Of a DNA stretch of 64,000 bases, positions 37,701-45,957 are shown in pieces; within the stretch, counting starts at the first letter, position 1; each line of letters opens with the position of its first letter. A program made the position numbers and the translations under genes. This DNA is from Enoplosus armatus (Eukaryota; Chordata; Actinopteri; Centrarchiformes; Enoplosidae). The notes below the pieces were generated by a model, which was given only the letters and a program-made list of their open reading frames with translations, was not told where the DNA came from and searched no databases. The DNA lies in NCBI RefSeq assembly GCF_043641665.1, contig NC_092200.1, forward strand, positions 1,688,572 to 1,752,571. Direction: 5' to 3'.

Positions 37701-40700
37701 TGTGTCTGTTCTTGTGCTTCTGTCTCCCGGCTTGTTGCAGATATGTGACTGAGTTTGTGGACCTCGGTAATGTGTCAGCCTTAAGGACGTTCAGGGTGCT
37801 GCGAGCGCTCAAAACCATCTCTGTCATCCCAGGTGAGGAAGCGAACGCAGGGGAGTGAATATCAAACGCACCCCTCCTGGCCGGAGCCTGCTGGAAGCAC
37901 TAAATCAGTGGCTGTGTTTGAAATCTCATCCTGCATACTGCCTACTGAGTACTATCCCATCTCCTCTCTGACATATACTCTGATAAAGTACACATACCTG
38001 TAGGTAGTATGCAGAAAGAAGCACTGAAGTCTTCCTGATAGTTGGGTGTGAGTGGACATCAGAGGCTTAGCAAACAGCAACTTTACGCAAAACAACTCCA
38101 GACAGACACTAAATTCACGTGTCATTGAGTTTGTCAACTAAACTATACGCCTGATTTACTGCAAACATTACTGACATAAAGTTTAAACAGCATCAGAAAA
38201 CAAAAAGACTGTGGTTCAGTAGCATTTTATCAAATCTGAACCCAATCGAATCATTCTGATCCATTATTAAACTGACTACACTGCAGCCGCTGGGACACAA
38301 CTTATTACCTGATTCAAACACTGGCTGTCCTGATATAAAATGTTATGAATGAAAGTTATACTGACAGAGAACAAACACCTGCCTGCAGTTTAATTCTGGT
38401 ACTTCATCAAGTTCCTTTCAGAATTAGCGCTAATTAGCTTCAGCTGATATAATCTGCTGCTGGTGATGTTTGTCATCTCAACCGGTGACCGCAACAGTGC
38501 TGAACACGGGGAACCCTGCTGATAATGATTATCACACTGCCCGTCGCTAACGGAGGCGAAACAGGAACAACAGGAACGATCCAAGATGGAGCCCAATTCT
38601 ATACGTAGATTGGAACTTTAAACGACCAGTCGTCCTCATCACGCTTCCACATGTGGAACTGAACCTGTTGCTGGCTAGCCTCTGTATGTTTCCACTGTGC
38701 ATGTTAGCATGCAGCGCTAACAGCGTTATTAACACGTCTTTAGAACGTGATTAAAAGGCGTTCATGTTAGTGGCCTTGTTATAACAATGTCTACAACATG
38801 TTATAACTACATCACAGTAGCAGCAACGTGTCGAAAGCATGTCGTACCTGCAGCCATCGCTAAATATAATCACACTAGTCGTTCATTAGCTTACAGACGC
38901 TTCCAAGAAACACTGCTGATTATTATTATCATTATTATCTATTAACCATCGTGAGCAAATTTGAAACTGTGTCTGTTTCTAATGAATTCACTGAAACCAA
39001 AAAGTGCTTTCAAGAGATGAAAAAGTGTGAAGAGAAACTGGCTGTTTCTTTGATTCTGTTTGGATCCTCGAGGACGTCAACTTGTCTGCAGCCTCTGTGT
39101 TCTGAGTGTTTCGTTCCTGCTGTTTTTACCGTGTGTGTTTATCTTAATGTGAGTGTTGTGGCCTGTTTTGCTTCGTTTTGTTGGTGATGATGATGACGGT
39201 GACTTTTTTTTTTTTCCCACAGTGAAAAACTTAAAGCTGCTGTCAGATGAAAACCTTCACAAATTATTAACAAACGAACACGAACGAATCTCTGATCCAC
39301 ATGTGGCGAGACGAGATTTTCACCTAACAGCAGAGTTATATTTCTATATTTCCTGCTTTGTTATTATGGTGCATGAAGATGGCTGCCCTCCGTGTTGACT
39401 CCATAATCTGACACTGACATTGCTTTAAAACAAAAAACTGAACGTTTTTCATTGACAAATTCAAAATCGGCTTTAACTCCATTTGGGACTGAAATATTTT
39501 GGATTGTGCGTATTGATGCTTTAAGTGGAGGCGGCTGCCATCTTTATGGTCCCTGATCCATTGATTAAAGTAGTTCAGCGTATATTAAATGTATGTTTCT
39601 TTAATTTGATCAAATAGAGGCTAATTAATTATTAATTTAAATGATCTATTTAATCAAAGACTGGTTTTGATTTGAGCTCGCGGCCACAATAACATTACTC
39701 TAAATATTAATCCTGTCTGCGTCCTTGCGTCCTCGGCGGTCTGGCAGGCCTGAAGACCATCGTTGGCGCTCTGATCCAGTCAGTGAAGAAGCTGGCCGAC
39801 GTGATGATCCTCACCGTCTTCTGTCTGAGCGTCTTCGCCCTCATCGGCCTGCAGCTCTTCATGGGAAACCTGCGGCAGAAGTGCGTCCGCAGCTCGGCGC
39901 ACTGCGTCAACGCCAGCCTGCCGGCCAACACCTCCTTCTACTGCAACAACAAGACCTGGGCCTCCCTGAAGGACTTCATCAACGACGAGGGTGAGAACCA
40001 AACTCGAAACTGGTGCTTTGAACATGATGAGTAGCTCAGCCCGGCTTCGTTGACATCGGAGCTAATGGCTCATCGCTTTTATCGCTGCTGAAAATAATTC
40101 ATCTTAGAAACTCGCTCTGTTTGAAGGGTAACTCACTGTCACACCTTGGGTCTAGCTCCCAGCTCAACCTTCACGTTGGATCAGGCTTTGTTTCGTCCCC
40201 GCAGACGCACCGCTTCAGACGTACGCTATAAAAGCTTGTATTTTACACAACGTTTTAAAGTTATTATTCAACCTTTCGTCTGCTATTTGTCAGTGACTAC
40301 GTTTTACATAACGAGGTGTCGGCTAATTTTTAAAACGTTTTAACGTTTTGATAACCCTTAATGTTATTACACTAACGTTAGCTAGCTACCGTCAATGAAT
40401 GACGTCATCCTGCAGTTTCCTTTGTGTCTCTTCAGGATTATATGTAATGGACGTAGTTTTTCCACATGTCCGTCCTGTGAATGTATTGTAGTTCTGTTGG
40501 GAGAGACGTCTCACTCTCTGAGCGTGTCTCCCTGCAGACCAGGTGTTCGGACGTACAGCGGCTTTGATTGTCTCAGATGTTTCAGGCAGCTCAGGTTTGG
40601 TCTCACACTTTGCTGACGCCGGAAATATATTAACATGTCTTGTCGGTCTTTAACTGTGATAAGTCTTTCCATCAATTATTGTGATAAACAGCCAGCATAC

Positions 40701-40727
40701 TGCTAATCACCCACTCAGGAAACAACT

Positions 40728-40779
<52 letters not shown>

Positions 40780-40973
40780 GTGATTTGACCATTAAACAGA
40801 TACCGAAGATGTGAAAAATTATAATAATACAACATTTCACCGCCGGGGGAATTTAGATTCACGACCTCAGCAACTGTTGTTGTCAGTAAAATAATAATAA
40901 GAATAAAACATTTCTAACATCAAAAGCAGAGAGACAGCAGAGCAGAACAAGACGGGCTTCTAGTATGTTCTGT

Positions 40974-41019
<46 letters not shown>

Positions 41020-41100
41020 ATGCTGCAGTGGTGACTGGTGTTTCCTAAATGGACTGGACAATGCCAGGTTGTCACCGTAGTTACAACTGACGTCAATAAA

Positions 41101-41154
<54 letters not shown>

Positions 41155-41202
41155 ACATGCACGTTTTCAGGGGTGTGATGTGTGTACAAGCAGTTCAGCT
41201 GG

Positions 41203-41251
<49 letters not shown>

Positions 41252-41365
41252 ACAGAGGTCATGTGAGGTCAGTTGTATACACTATTTGACATGTCAGGCA
41301 TGTTGACCAGAGAACATAATATACGTCACACACACACACACACAGTACATATAAGCACATACATG

Positions 41366-41405
<40 letters not shown>

Positions 41406-44400
41406 CATATAAGCACATACATGCAGCACACACACACACACACACACACACAGGTCGAGGTCAGGGTTAAGGAAACACTTAACGCTGCTGTCAGATGAAA
41501 CCTGAGCTGCACGTCGTCTTTTTTTCTTCACGGAACCGAAACACTGGACCGCCCGTGTGTCACTGCACACGTTCATATTATTAATGACAATTATTGATTA
41601 TTAACGATAATCTACGTTCAGCAGGACATTACATTTAACTCACGAGAAATCGATTCTTTCTTATGTTTCGTGTCATTAGTTTTTCTGTTTTTAGTTCATT
41701 TTCACATCTTTGATTTCTTGTTCTTTATCTTGTGTCCCTTTTCCTTTTTCTCTCATGTCTTCTCGTGTTGTCCTCTCTCTGCTTTCTCTTTTCTTGTCGC
41801 AGGTTTTCTTTTTTCTCCTTCTGTCTTTACTTCTTTTATCTGATATGAAAGAAAGTCTGGTTCATTGCACAGAGGAGAAACTGTAAATACACACACGTAA
41901 AGCATCACTTCATACAAATAAAGACGTTTTTATACTCATGACGTCTTTAATTCACCTGCAGAATTAATACGATTTAATTCTCTCCTTCTACCAGTTTTTG
42001 GGAGTTTCTCGGGAGGCTGTGACGCCCTCTGACTCTTTAAAAAACCATTATGACTCTTTCATTTAGTATTTTTCTTTTCATCCATACAAATAAACTAAAA
42101 GCCACCGAAGCACAGACACGTTTCGAGCTCAGATTTAAAAGCAAACCTTACTCTTTTTTTTCCAGTTAGTTCTTTCAGGTTAGGAGCAGTGGACGTAGAT
42201 TCACACACCAGCAACAAGAGGAGAGATGTCCCCTTAAAAATACACTCCGGCATAATCAGACTCCCTCATTATCCAAAAACAGATGTGCAATTATTTCAAG
42301 TAAGCCTGAAGAAGAGAGGGAGGCCTGCACTGACCAGACACAAGCAGTGTTACAGCCCGTACTTCTGTTGAAGGGTGAAACCACAACTTTGAGCTTACAG
42401 TAATGGGGTTTTGTCGGGACATGCTGCTTCTTGCTAATGTACCTTCTATTTATTCATTTCCAGTTGGGTTTGCCATCCATCACATCAAACAAATGTCCCC
42501 TGCAGGCTCCCGTATCGACCTCTAAAAGCTGCCGTGAAACCCGAGAGCTGAGCTGCGGCGTTAAAGCTCGTCCCGTTCGGCTGCTCTGAAAACAGCCCTC
42601 AGTGGGAGATCAATGGCGGATGTTCGCCGTGCTAAACATTTCCCATCATGCCGTGTTGGTTCTGTCTGGTCAGAGCCGGCTGACAGCAGCAGTCGTCCCC
42701 GGCGCTTCTTGTTGGCGGATTCAATAAGTGAATATCAACAGACATCATGTTCAGTCCATTTCCAGATGGAGCTGATATTACCGGTTTCATACAGGAAGCA
42801 GAAACTTGTTCATTCTTCATGCTGAATCAGTTCATCGTCAGTGTGCGTGCATGCAGATTACTTCCCTGCTGACACCTGGCAATAACCCCTTGAGCCTGAT
42901 TTTACCCTTAAATGTTCCCTTAAGCGTTTTTAAAATCAAAAACATCGTCTTAAAGGCAGCGAAACGGCAGTTAGAGCGTCTTTAGCTTCCGGACTGTGTG
43001 TAATGATGTAGAAGTATGTATAAGTGGTGGGTTCAGAGTGCAGGATGAGTTATCAAAACAAGAGGCATTTTGATATATAAATACTCAAAAAAGGATTTCA
43101 GAACCATTAATGCAGAGAAGAAGCTGGAGGTGAACATCACACTGACACATAAGATGCACATTAAACCACGCTCTTATTTCTTAGCGCTGACAGCACATTT
43201 CTCCTTCACTCCACTGCACCTTCACCTTTCTGTCTGTGTGGACGTTCTCTGGCGTTTTCTTATGAACAAATGTACATTTTGTCCCGTTCGTGGCCTGTAG
43301 TTATTGTGACATGTTGCTGCACAGACCCACATTCTTTATCACATATACTTTAGTTATTTCTGCGACAGTGCACATTAATAAACATCAGAGTTAGTTGGTT
43401 TTTGGACAGATGTTACAAAGTCCAAAAACCGAAAATAAGACAGTATACTGAGTAAAGAGTTTCTTAGCCTGATATATTCGCTGTGTTTCAGGACTTTAGG
43501 ATCACAGAAAGTGCGGCAGTTCAACATCGTTACATGTTCTGAATAATAAAGCAGCCGGTGAAGATACGCTTATACGTTTTGACAAACTAATCTCAGCTCA
43601 GTAGCTGTTTCTTAAACACATCTCGCAGTCTTTCACTTTTTATCTTTATCTGCAAATGATTTGGTCCAGAGTGAACTTTCCCTCTCAGATACACAGAAAC
43701 ACAGTCAACTTTAGTGGCTGCTGTTCATCTCATTTGATCCACTCTTTTCTTTACTTAAAGTTAAATACTCAATAATACAGATTCCGTCGTGGTTTTGTCC
43801 ACCTTCTGCCGCTGTGACACAAGTGCATGAATGGTTGATGAATGGAGGGCAGATTAACAAGATTAACAGCGTCTCAGTGTATTTCACTTTGGCCAATAAC
43901 TCTCTGTCGTACCTGCAGACTTTCATCATGTAAATGTATCTCTTGCAGATGAAAATGCTCGAGGGGAGGGTGGAGGTGTATTTAGTCTTTTGCTGTTTTG
44001 AGTCTGAAAAGAAATGAAATTAAGCCCACTCTCTCGATATCCTGTAGAGACAATTTTCCAAGTTTCTGCAGCTCTGTAAAATCTTCTCAGACGGGGGTCG
44101 CTCTGAAAAAACCTTTATTAAATGTCAGTCCGTTGGCTAATATGCATTTATTTGGGGGGAGTTCTGGAAACCTGAATTTGCAGGTAATGACTTTAAGTAG
44201 ACTGTTCGTATCTGCTTTGTCTGGGGATAAAATGCCTCAGTGACTAATCTCAGTGCTGCGTAAAGGGTTGCTGGTTACTTTGAGCTTGTGAACAAAAGCT
44301 CTCCAGACCTCAGAAGTTTTTGTTGGCGAGCGGGGATGCAGCCTCCCAGATGCACTCGATAACAAATGAATGGCTGCGCTCCTAAAAAGCTTAAGTGCCT

Positions 44401-45957
44401 TTGGTGCAGCGGCGGTCAGACGCGGTCAGAGCCCAACAGAAGCACCACAGAACCGGTTTTGTTTGTCAGAAGGGGAAAACTTTGCACGTGTACCGCAACA
44501 ATAAAGGGAAGAAGAAGAAGAAGAAGAACAAAGCTTTGATTTTCTTTGTGGACTTTGAAATGTTGAAATGCTTTGTTTCTCTCTGACAAGCTGAGGTTTT
44601 ACTGAAAAGTGCTTAAACTTTGTTCGCCGGGTGCAGCGGCTTCTTTTGTTTCCCTGAGTACATTTAATGAAGTGCGATAAGAACATGACGCCCATTTTTC
44701 TATTGGAATGCCATGTAATCGGTCATAATGACTGGAGTTAAATGCATGTGGTCCGAATTGTGTGTTGAATAAAAGATAAGTACCCTGAGTTCCCGTAAGG
44801 CGAATGGATGAAAATGTCAACCATCATTTAAGGTCACTGTTTCTGTTCAAACGTTACTTCTGATGCAGAGATCCACCATCTGTCAGGTTCCCCATCTCTG
44901 TTATGTAAGGTTGACTCACCGAGGAACAGCTTTTCACTATGAAGAATACACCTGTGGAAATCACAACAGGTGTCTGCAATCACTTTCTACAATCTGTATC
45001 AGACTCCAAAGTAACTTTGAAGACGTTTCTTTTACAAACTGGGACTTATTGTCATAGTCTGTCGTTCCAGTCAGTGATGATGACGGTTTAGTTAATAACT
45101 CCACCGCAGAGAAGCCGGGAAGCCGCAGCTTTAATGGCACCACATCCTTGGTGGCTGGTGGTGATGGTGACATTTACGTTTGTGGGAAAGACGCTCCTCC
45201 ATTTTTGACTCAGCTGGTCTCTGTTCTCTCAAAGGTCGCCACATTCATTCACTTTGCCTTTGTGGGTGAATCACAGCGATTCTGTTAAATGTATGTCGAT
45301 CCAGAGTTGACCAAGTGACCAAACCCTTAACCGTGTAGTCCATGTGTCATCACAACGTCATCAGATCAGAGTTGAAGTAGATTATCTAAATCACTGATTT
45401 CTCTATTGGCTGTGTCCTCGAGTAAAACACTAAAATCCCCCCATCGTCCGACTCTTTGTAGCAGGGCTGGTTAAATACATTTATTCCCATCCTCCGAATA
45501 AATACTGTATCCACAAACCACAACAAAAGTTAAGGCGCACTTGTTTTCTTCCTGCTGAAGTGCATTAAAAGCTCGTGTCTGATACTTTTGTGTGTTTGGG
45601 GTGGAGAAGTGCTTGAAGTACCCCATGTGATGACGGTAAAGTGTATTAATGTACTTGGCTTGTGGTCAGATTTAAGTGTTGAATAGATGCTCAGCAAACC
45701 GTGGTTCCTGTAATGGTTTTTGTTTTATGGCCTCCTGCTCGGTGTCTAACCAGCCAAAACGCAGGAGCTGAGTTTGATGAGTTTATAGATCCTGCAGTAG
45801 CACAGACGGAGCTGAACACTAAGCCGGAAGGGTCACCTGAACTTACCTGAAACACCCCGACATGTAAAAATGTCATTTTATCTTTTTTTCCAGACAACTT
45901 CTACAAGGTGGAGGGGGCCAAGGATGCCTTAATCTGTGGGAACGGCAGCGACGCAGG
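16407..45957 (+). CDS. scn5a-like: Voltage-gated sodium channel alpha subunit, Nav1.5/scn5a-like, 5' part (8 spliced coding exons; join of the exon entries below)
   Basis: Joining 16407-16529, 16722-16865, 17798-17916, 25762-25851, 29520-29648, 37741-37832 (or 36576-36667), 39748-39990 and 45894-45957 gives one open frame of about 334 residues. It forms the voltage-gated Na+ channel pore subunit of excitable membranes. In order it encodes the cytoplasmic N-terminus (1-127), S1 (about 128-148), S2 (160-181), S3 (191-208), S4 (215-233, charges R217, R220, R223, K226), the S4-S5 linker (234-250), S5 (252-272) and an extracellular turret with sequons at N287, N293, N300 and N330. The N-terminus begins [20 protein letters not shown] and SPFHPIRR precedes S1; both resemble Nav1.5 more than Nav1.4 or Nav1.6. 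Exon 6a carries Lys at the Asp209 position, as in neonatal Nav1.5. Pore loop, S6 and domains II-IV are outside the window. Sodium channel identity is near certain; the scn5a branch is likely; scn5Laa versus scn5Lab (scn12aa/scn12ab) is undecided. Confidence 0.93.
16530..16721 (+). other. Intron 1, 192 nt, bounded by complementary (AC)14 and (GT)13 tracts
   Basis: The donor GT is followed at once by an (AC)14 tract at 16532-16559. The acceptor CAG at 16719-16721 is preceded directly by (TG)n at 16692-16718, and there is no polypyrimidine tract. The two tracts can pair over about 26 bp, placing both splice sites at the base of one hairpin. Removing the intron joins codons 41 and 42 cleanly. This matches the (AC)m-(GT)n bridging introns reported for zebrafish and other fish as not needing U2AF2. 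Confidence 0.85.
16722..16865 (+). CDS. scn5a-like: Coding exon 2: proximal cytoplasmic N-terminus (residues 42-89)
   Basis: 48 codons, phase 0 at both ends, with donor gtaggt at 16866. It encodes DLEAGKQLP and [10 protein letters not shown], motifs shared by vertebrate sodium channels just before S1. The exon is GC-rich compared with its surroundings, as are the other coding exons here. Exons 1 and 2 together make 89 codons. The single human SCN5A first coding exon covers about 91 codons by memory, so the extra intron splits an otherwise normal segment. Confidence 0.95.
16866..17797 (+). other. Intron 2 (932 nt)
   Basis: GT-AG intron, phase 0, with a T-rich acceptor. It carries a short GT run just after the donor (16881-16895) and a complete hAT-type MITE at 17169-17521, listed separately. 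Nothing else coding is seen. Confidence 0.9.
17161..17529. mobile_element. Complete hAT-type MITE (353 bp, 17169-17521) with 8-bp target-site duplication
   Basis: The direct repeat ctttagag flanks the element at 17161-17168 and 17522-17529, the 8-bp duplication expected for hAT transposons. The left end reads CTGTGATACTCAACTTG; the right end read inward is CAGGGATACCCAAGATG. These imperfect inverted termini match the hAT pattern CAGNGATRCYCAA. The interior has a GGCCC-rich start (17184-17233) seen in many vertebrate hAT elements, and no transposase ORF, so it is non-autonomous. Confidence 0.85.
17798..17916 (+). CDS. scn5a-like: Coding exon 3: pre-S1 segment (residues 90-128 plus two bases)
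   Basis: 119 nt, the conserved size for this exon. The acceptor is a T-rich run ending ttgcag at 17797. It encodes [20 protein letters not shown] and then [16 protein letters not shown]. The SPFHPIRR motif is that of Nav1.5; Nav1.4 and Nav1.6 differ here. The exon ends in TC and is followed not by GT but by ATATCCTT at 17917, a U12-type AT-AC donor. The split Ser codon is completed by the G at 25762. Confidence 0.95.
18333..18800. mobile_element. MITE-like dispersed repeat with an internal minisatellite
   Basis: Starts with aaaggggcactccactg and contains gatgatgtcatagtgatgtc (18675-18694). A related copy lies at 47550-47935 in intron 8. Inside it, catagactgtatataaagat at 18441 and its reverse complement at 18626-18645 form inverted termini of a second, nested element. 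I recognise both sequences as abundant in teleost genomes, but I cannot name the families. Confidence 0.6.
18444..18583. repeat. 34/37-bp minisatellite built from a MITE terminus
   Basis: Four units starting at 18445, 18479, 18516 and 18550. Each contains gactgtatataaagatggcc followed by gacgcgtctccac, with an optional extra cca that makes the 37-bp form. The same unit in the opposite orientation forms a larger array at 49714-50075. Confidence 0.9.
19410..20095. repeat. 42-bp minisatellite, about 16 copies
   Basis: The unit contains gtttagcatacacaatgtag followed by agtgataggctttatgctaact; copies at 19451 and 19493 show the 42-bp step. Variants include agtgataagc and ctatctg. The last three copies are shortened and use gttttgcttatgttgagtg, so the array decays at its 3' end. 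It lies in the U12 intron. There are no unique spacers, so it is not a CRISPR array. Confidence 0.93.
20482..20526. repeat. 20-bp inverted repeat (hairpin) in AT-rich intronic DNA
   Basis: ttttccacacaatcttaaac (20482-20501), a 5-nt loop, then gtttaagatcgtgtggaaaa (20507-20526). The arms match at 19 of 20 positions. The surrounding 20.1-20.65 kb is AT-rich unique-looking sequence with many ATTAA and TTAAT motifs. Confidence 0.85.
24280..24910. promoter_or_regulatory. Candidate conserved noncoding element or enhancer in the U12 intron
   Basis: About 600 bp of complex, repeat-free sequence between a GA-rich stretch and a CA tract. It holds homeodomain-type sites (cataattag at 24356-24364, a TAAT-rich stretch at 24561-24585), the PBX-MEIS-type decamer TGATTGACAG (24590-24599) and GATA-like ttatct near 24425. 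This is typical of vertebrate developmental enhancers, but conservation cannot be tested here, so the call is an inference. Confidence 0.4.
25010..25330. repeat. SINE/MITE-like dispersed repeat fragments
   Basis: catttacatttcaggcgttt (25005-25020 region) followed by agctgacactctccagagag, and later tctatgtaatataaagcact (25307-25326), resemble tails of common fish short retroposons. The family is uncertain and ends cannot be placed. Confidence 0.45.
25587..25640 (-). repeat. tRNA-like SINE head (pol III A box and partial B box)
   Basis: Read on the minus strand, 25625-25636 gives TGGCTGAGTGG, a match to the pol III A box. About 35 nt further on is GCGATTCAATGCC (25588-25600), a degraded B box (GGTTCGANNCC). 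No complete cloverleaf forms, so this is a decayed tRNA-derived fragment and not a tRNA gene. Confidence 0.45.
25762..25851 (+). CDS. scn5a-like: Coding exon 4: domain I S1 (residues 129-158)
   Basis: 90 nt, the conserved size, entered from an AC acceptor (25760-25761) and left by gtaagt at 25852. It encodes IMCTILTNC within S1, then the short S1-S2 loop with SEPAYW. Most paralogues carry a proline-rich PPPW there, so this loop is somewhat divergent. The Glu codon at the end is split across the junction (GA then G). Confidence 0.95.
26571..28420 (+). mobile_element. Possible LTR-like element carrying the expanded minisatellite
   Basis: The left flank (26571-26696, rich in cacctgcccctcgttatctc-like sequence) and the right flank (28200-28420, gattcttgcctg, cactgcctgtctgac, attaaatcccctgc, then tctgcaattgggtcc) resemble fish LTR-retrotransposon terminal sequence with an ATTAAA-type poly(A) signal. 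I found no convincing target-site duplication, so this rests on pattern memory. Confidence 0.4.
26698..28200. repeat. 10-bp GTTGTTGYAK minisatellite, about 150 copies
   Basis: Units are gttgttgtat, gttgttgcag and gttgttgtag in irregular order over 1.5 kb, with a few 5-bp or 9-bp phase slips (near 27079, 27240, 27490, 27860 and 27955). The + strand is almost wholly G/T plus a single C or A per unit. The repeat leaves several frames open on both strands, including a 624-codon antisense frame, but this is a property of the unit and not evidence of a protein. Confidence 0.97.
28533..28832 (-). mobile_element. Solo LTR (290 bp, 28538-28827) with 5-bp target-site duplication
   Basis: atatg flanks both sides (28533-28537 and 28828-28832). 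The LTR starts TGCCACGGAACC and ends CTCGTGACA on the + strand, so on the minus strand it runs TGTCACGAG...GGTTCCGTGGCA, with the TG...CA termini of LTRs. Read on the minus strand it carries ATTAAA (a poly(A) signal) towards its 3' end. A 5-bp duplication fits Ty3/Gypsy-type integration. It probably formed by recombination between the two LTRs of a full element. Confidence 0.83.
29160..29519 (+). promoter_or_regulatory. Very long pyrimidine-rich tract upstream of the exon 5 acceptor
   Basis: For about 350 nt the sense strand is dominated by C and T (repeated ctcttcctcc, tttctctt, ccctcctt blocks), ending in ccctccctctctcag|g. A normal polypyrimidine tract is 10-30 nt. It could be a strong U2AF/PTB binding platform, or simply a CT-rich low-complexity repeat. 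Confidence 0.6.
29520..29648 (+). CDS. scn5a-like: Coding exon 5: domain I S2 and S3 (residues 159-201)
   Basis: 129 nt, the conserved size, acceptor ctctctcag at 29519 and donor gtgagt at 29649. It encodes [12 protein letters not shown] (S2, with the conserved acidic E169), RGFC, and [13 protein letters not shown] (S2-S3 loop and S3, with D195, part of the gating-charge transfer region known in the family). Residue 202 is split as GC plus the first base of whichever exon 6 copy is used. Confidence 0.96.
30838..31190. mobile_element. Dispersed fish MITE of the CAGTGGTGGAAAGT type
   Basis: Begins cagtggtggaaagtgac and contains aaatatgatgcactatcaaa, acccaacagtataacaacta, ttctgtactttcacttt and ends near gtaaaggatcaaaatacttc. 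I recall this order from a family very abundant in percomorph genomes. Partial relatives occur at 1434-1560, 2351-2512 and 5890-6140. Confidence 0.6.
32640..32960. promoter_or_regulatory. GC-rich candidate regulatory element in intron 5
   Basis: CpG-rich, non-repetitive block within AT-rich intron. Contains AGGTGTCACCT (32856-32866), which offers AGGTG on both strands (T-box-like or ZEB E2-box-like), gcgatcaatcag, agataaacgatc (GATA core) and gcggccgc. T-box and GATA factors control SCN5A in mammalian heart, but single motifs are weak evidence. Confidence 0.35.
33170..33420. repeat. Dispersed repeat fragment
   Basis: Contains gggactttgacaccagagac (33207-33226), gttggggaaagatggcggtt and aagcgagaccaccatcttcc (33324-33343). 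The phrase actttgacaccagagac recurs at 49648-49664, so it belongs to a repeated family in this genome. Class unknown. Confidence 0.5.
34251..34842. repeat. Cluster of five (CA)n tracts
   Basis: (CA)n at 34255-34349, 34438-34512, 34581-34610, 34679-34745 and 34825-34841, separated by 60-90 nt of unique sequence. About half of this 590-bp segment is CA repeat, all in the same orientation. Confidence 0.95.
36576..36667 (+). CDS. scn5a-like: Alternative coding exon 6a (neonatal-type): end of S3, S3-S4 loop and S4
   Basis: 92 nt, acceptor ccctacag at 36575, donor gtaagg at 36668. Read in phase it gives [18 protein letters not shown] and then the same S4 as exon 6b. It differs from 6b at seven residues, all in the first 13: Y to L, V to L, V to I, D to K, L to V, V to L, S to Q. 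The Lys for Asp swap at position 209, with the I and L changes, is the pattern of the human SCN5A neonatal exon. In SCN1A/2A/8A the neonatal copy has Asn instead. Use of 6a or 6b must be exclusive because 92 nt is not a multiple of three. Confidence 0.93.
36668..37740 (+). other. Intron between alternative exons 6a and 6b (1073 nt)
   Basis: Donor gtaagg and acceptor cttgttgcag. The last 180 nt are pyrimidine-rich and include three YGCY motifs (MBNL-type) at about 37592, 37671 and 37715. No repeat of note. The intron is long enough for steric exclusion not to be needed, so exclusivity is likely enforced by frame and by regulators. Confidence 0.85.
37741..37832 (+). CDS. scn5a-like: Alternative coding exon 6b (adult-type): end of S3, S3-S4 loop and S4
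   Basis: 92 nt, acceptor cttgttgcag at 37740 and donor gtgagg at 37833. It encodes [20 protein letters not shown] and the rest of S4 (R217, R220, R223, K226). The Asp at 209 marks it as the adult form. The S4 codons differ synonymously from 6a while the protein is identical, which indicates an old exon duplication held by selection. Confidence 0.95.
37833..39747 (+). other. Intron 6 (1915 nt)
   Basis: Donor gtgagg, acceptor ctggcag. Mostly unique AT-rich sequence; no mobile element recognised and no further exon-like frame. Confidence 0.88.
39748..39990 (+). CDS. scn5a-like: Coding exon 7: S4-S5 linker, S5 and start of pore turret (residues 233-313)
   Basis: 243 nt (human SCN5A about 231 nt by memory), acceptor ctggcag at 39747 and donor gtgaga at 39991. 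It encodes [15 protein letters not shown] (S4-S5 linker), [20 protein letters not shown] (S5) and GNLRQKCVR, followed by a variable turret. The turret has sequons N287, N293 and N300 and extra cysteines at 285 and 298, so it is probably glycosylated and may hold an additional disulfide. The exon is clearly GC-rich. Confidence 0.96.
39991..45893 (+). other. Intron 7 (5903 nt)
   Basis: Donor gtgaga, acceptor tttttttccag. It holds a block of GT and CA tracts at 40.73-41.45 kb. Two stretches (42430-42680 and 44270-44830) look like complex unique sequence, possibly conserved noncoding. Nothing coding is seen in the remainder. Confidence 0.88.
40730..41453. repeat. Mixed (GT)n / (CA)n block with a tandem duplication
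   Basis: (GT)n at 40730-40778 and 40977-41018, then (CA)n at 41102-41153, 41204-41246, 41328-41342, 41370-41402 and 41428-41452. The 60-bp segment beginning cagtacatataagcacatac is present twice (41342 and 41401). GT and CA tracts face each other across 83 nt (41018 to 41102), so a long hairpin can form in the transcript. Confidence 0.92.
45894..45957 (+). CDS. scn5a-like: Coding exon 8: turret of domain I (residues 314-335, last codon split)
   Basis: 64 nt, the conserved size, acceptor tttttttccag at 45893 and donor gtgagt at 45958. It encodes [20 protein letters not shown]. The [10 protein letters not shown] motif, with sequon N330 and Cys328, is the hallmark just before the domain I pore helix in all vertebrate sodium channels. 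The next exon, with the pore loop (CPEGY...GYTSFD), was not found downstream in the window. Confidence 0.95.
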
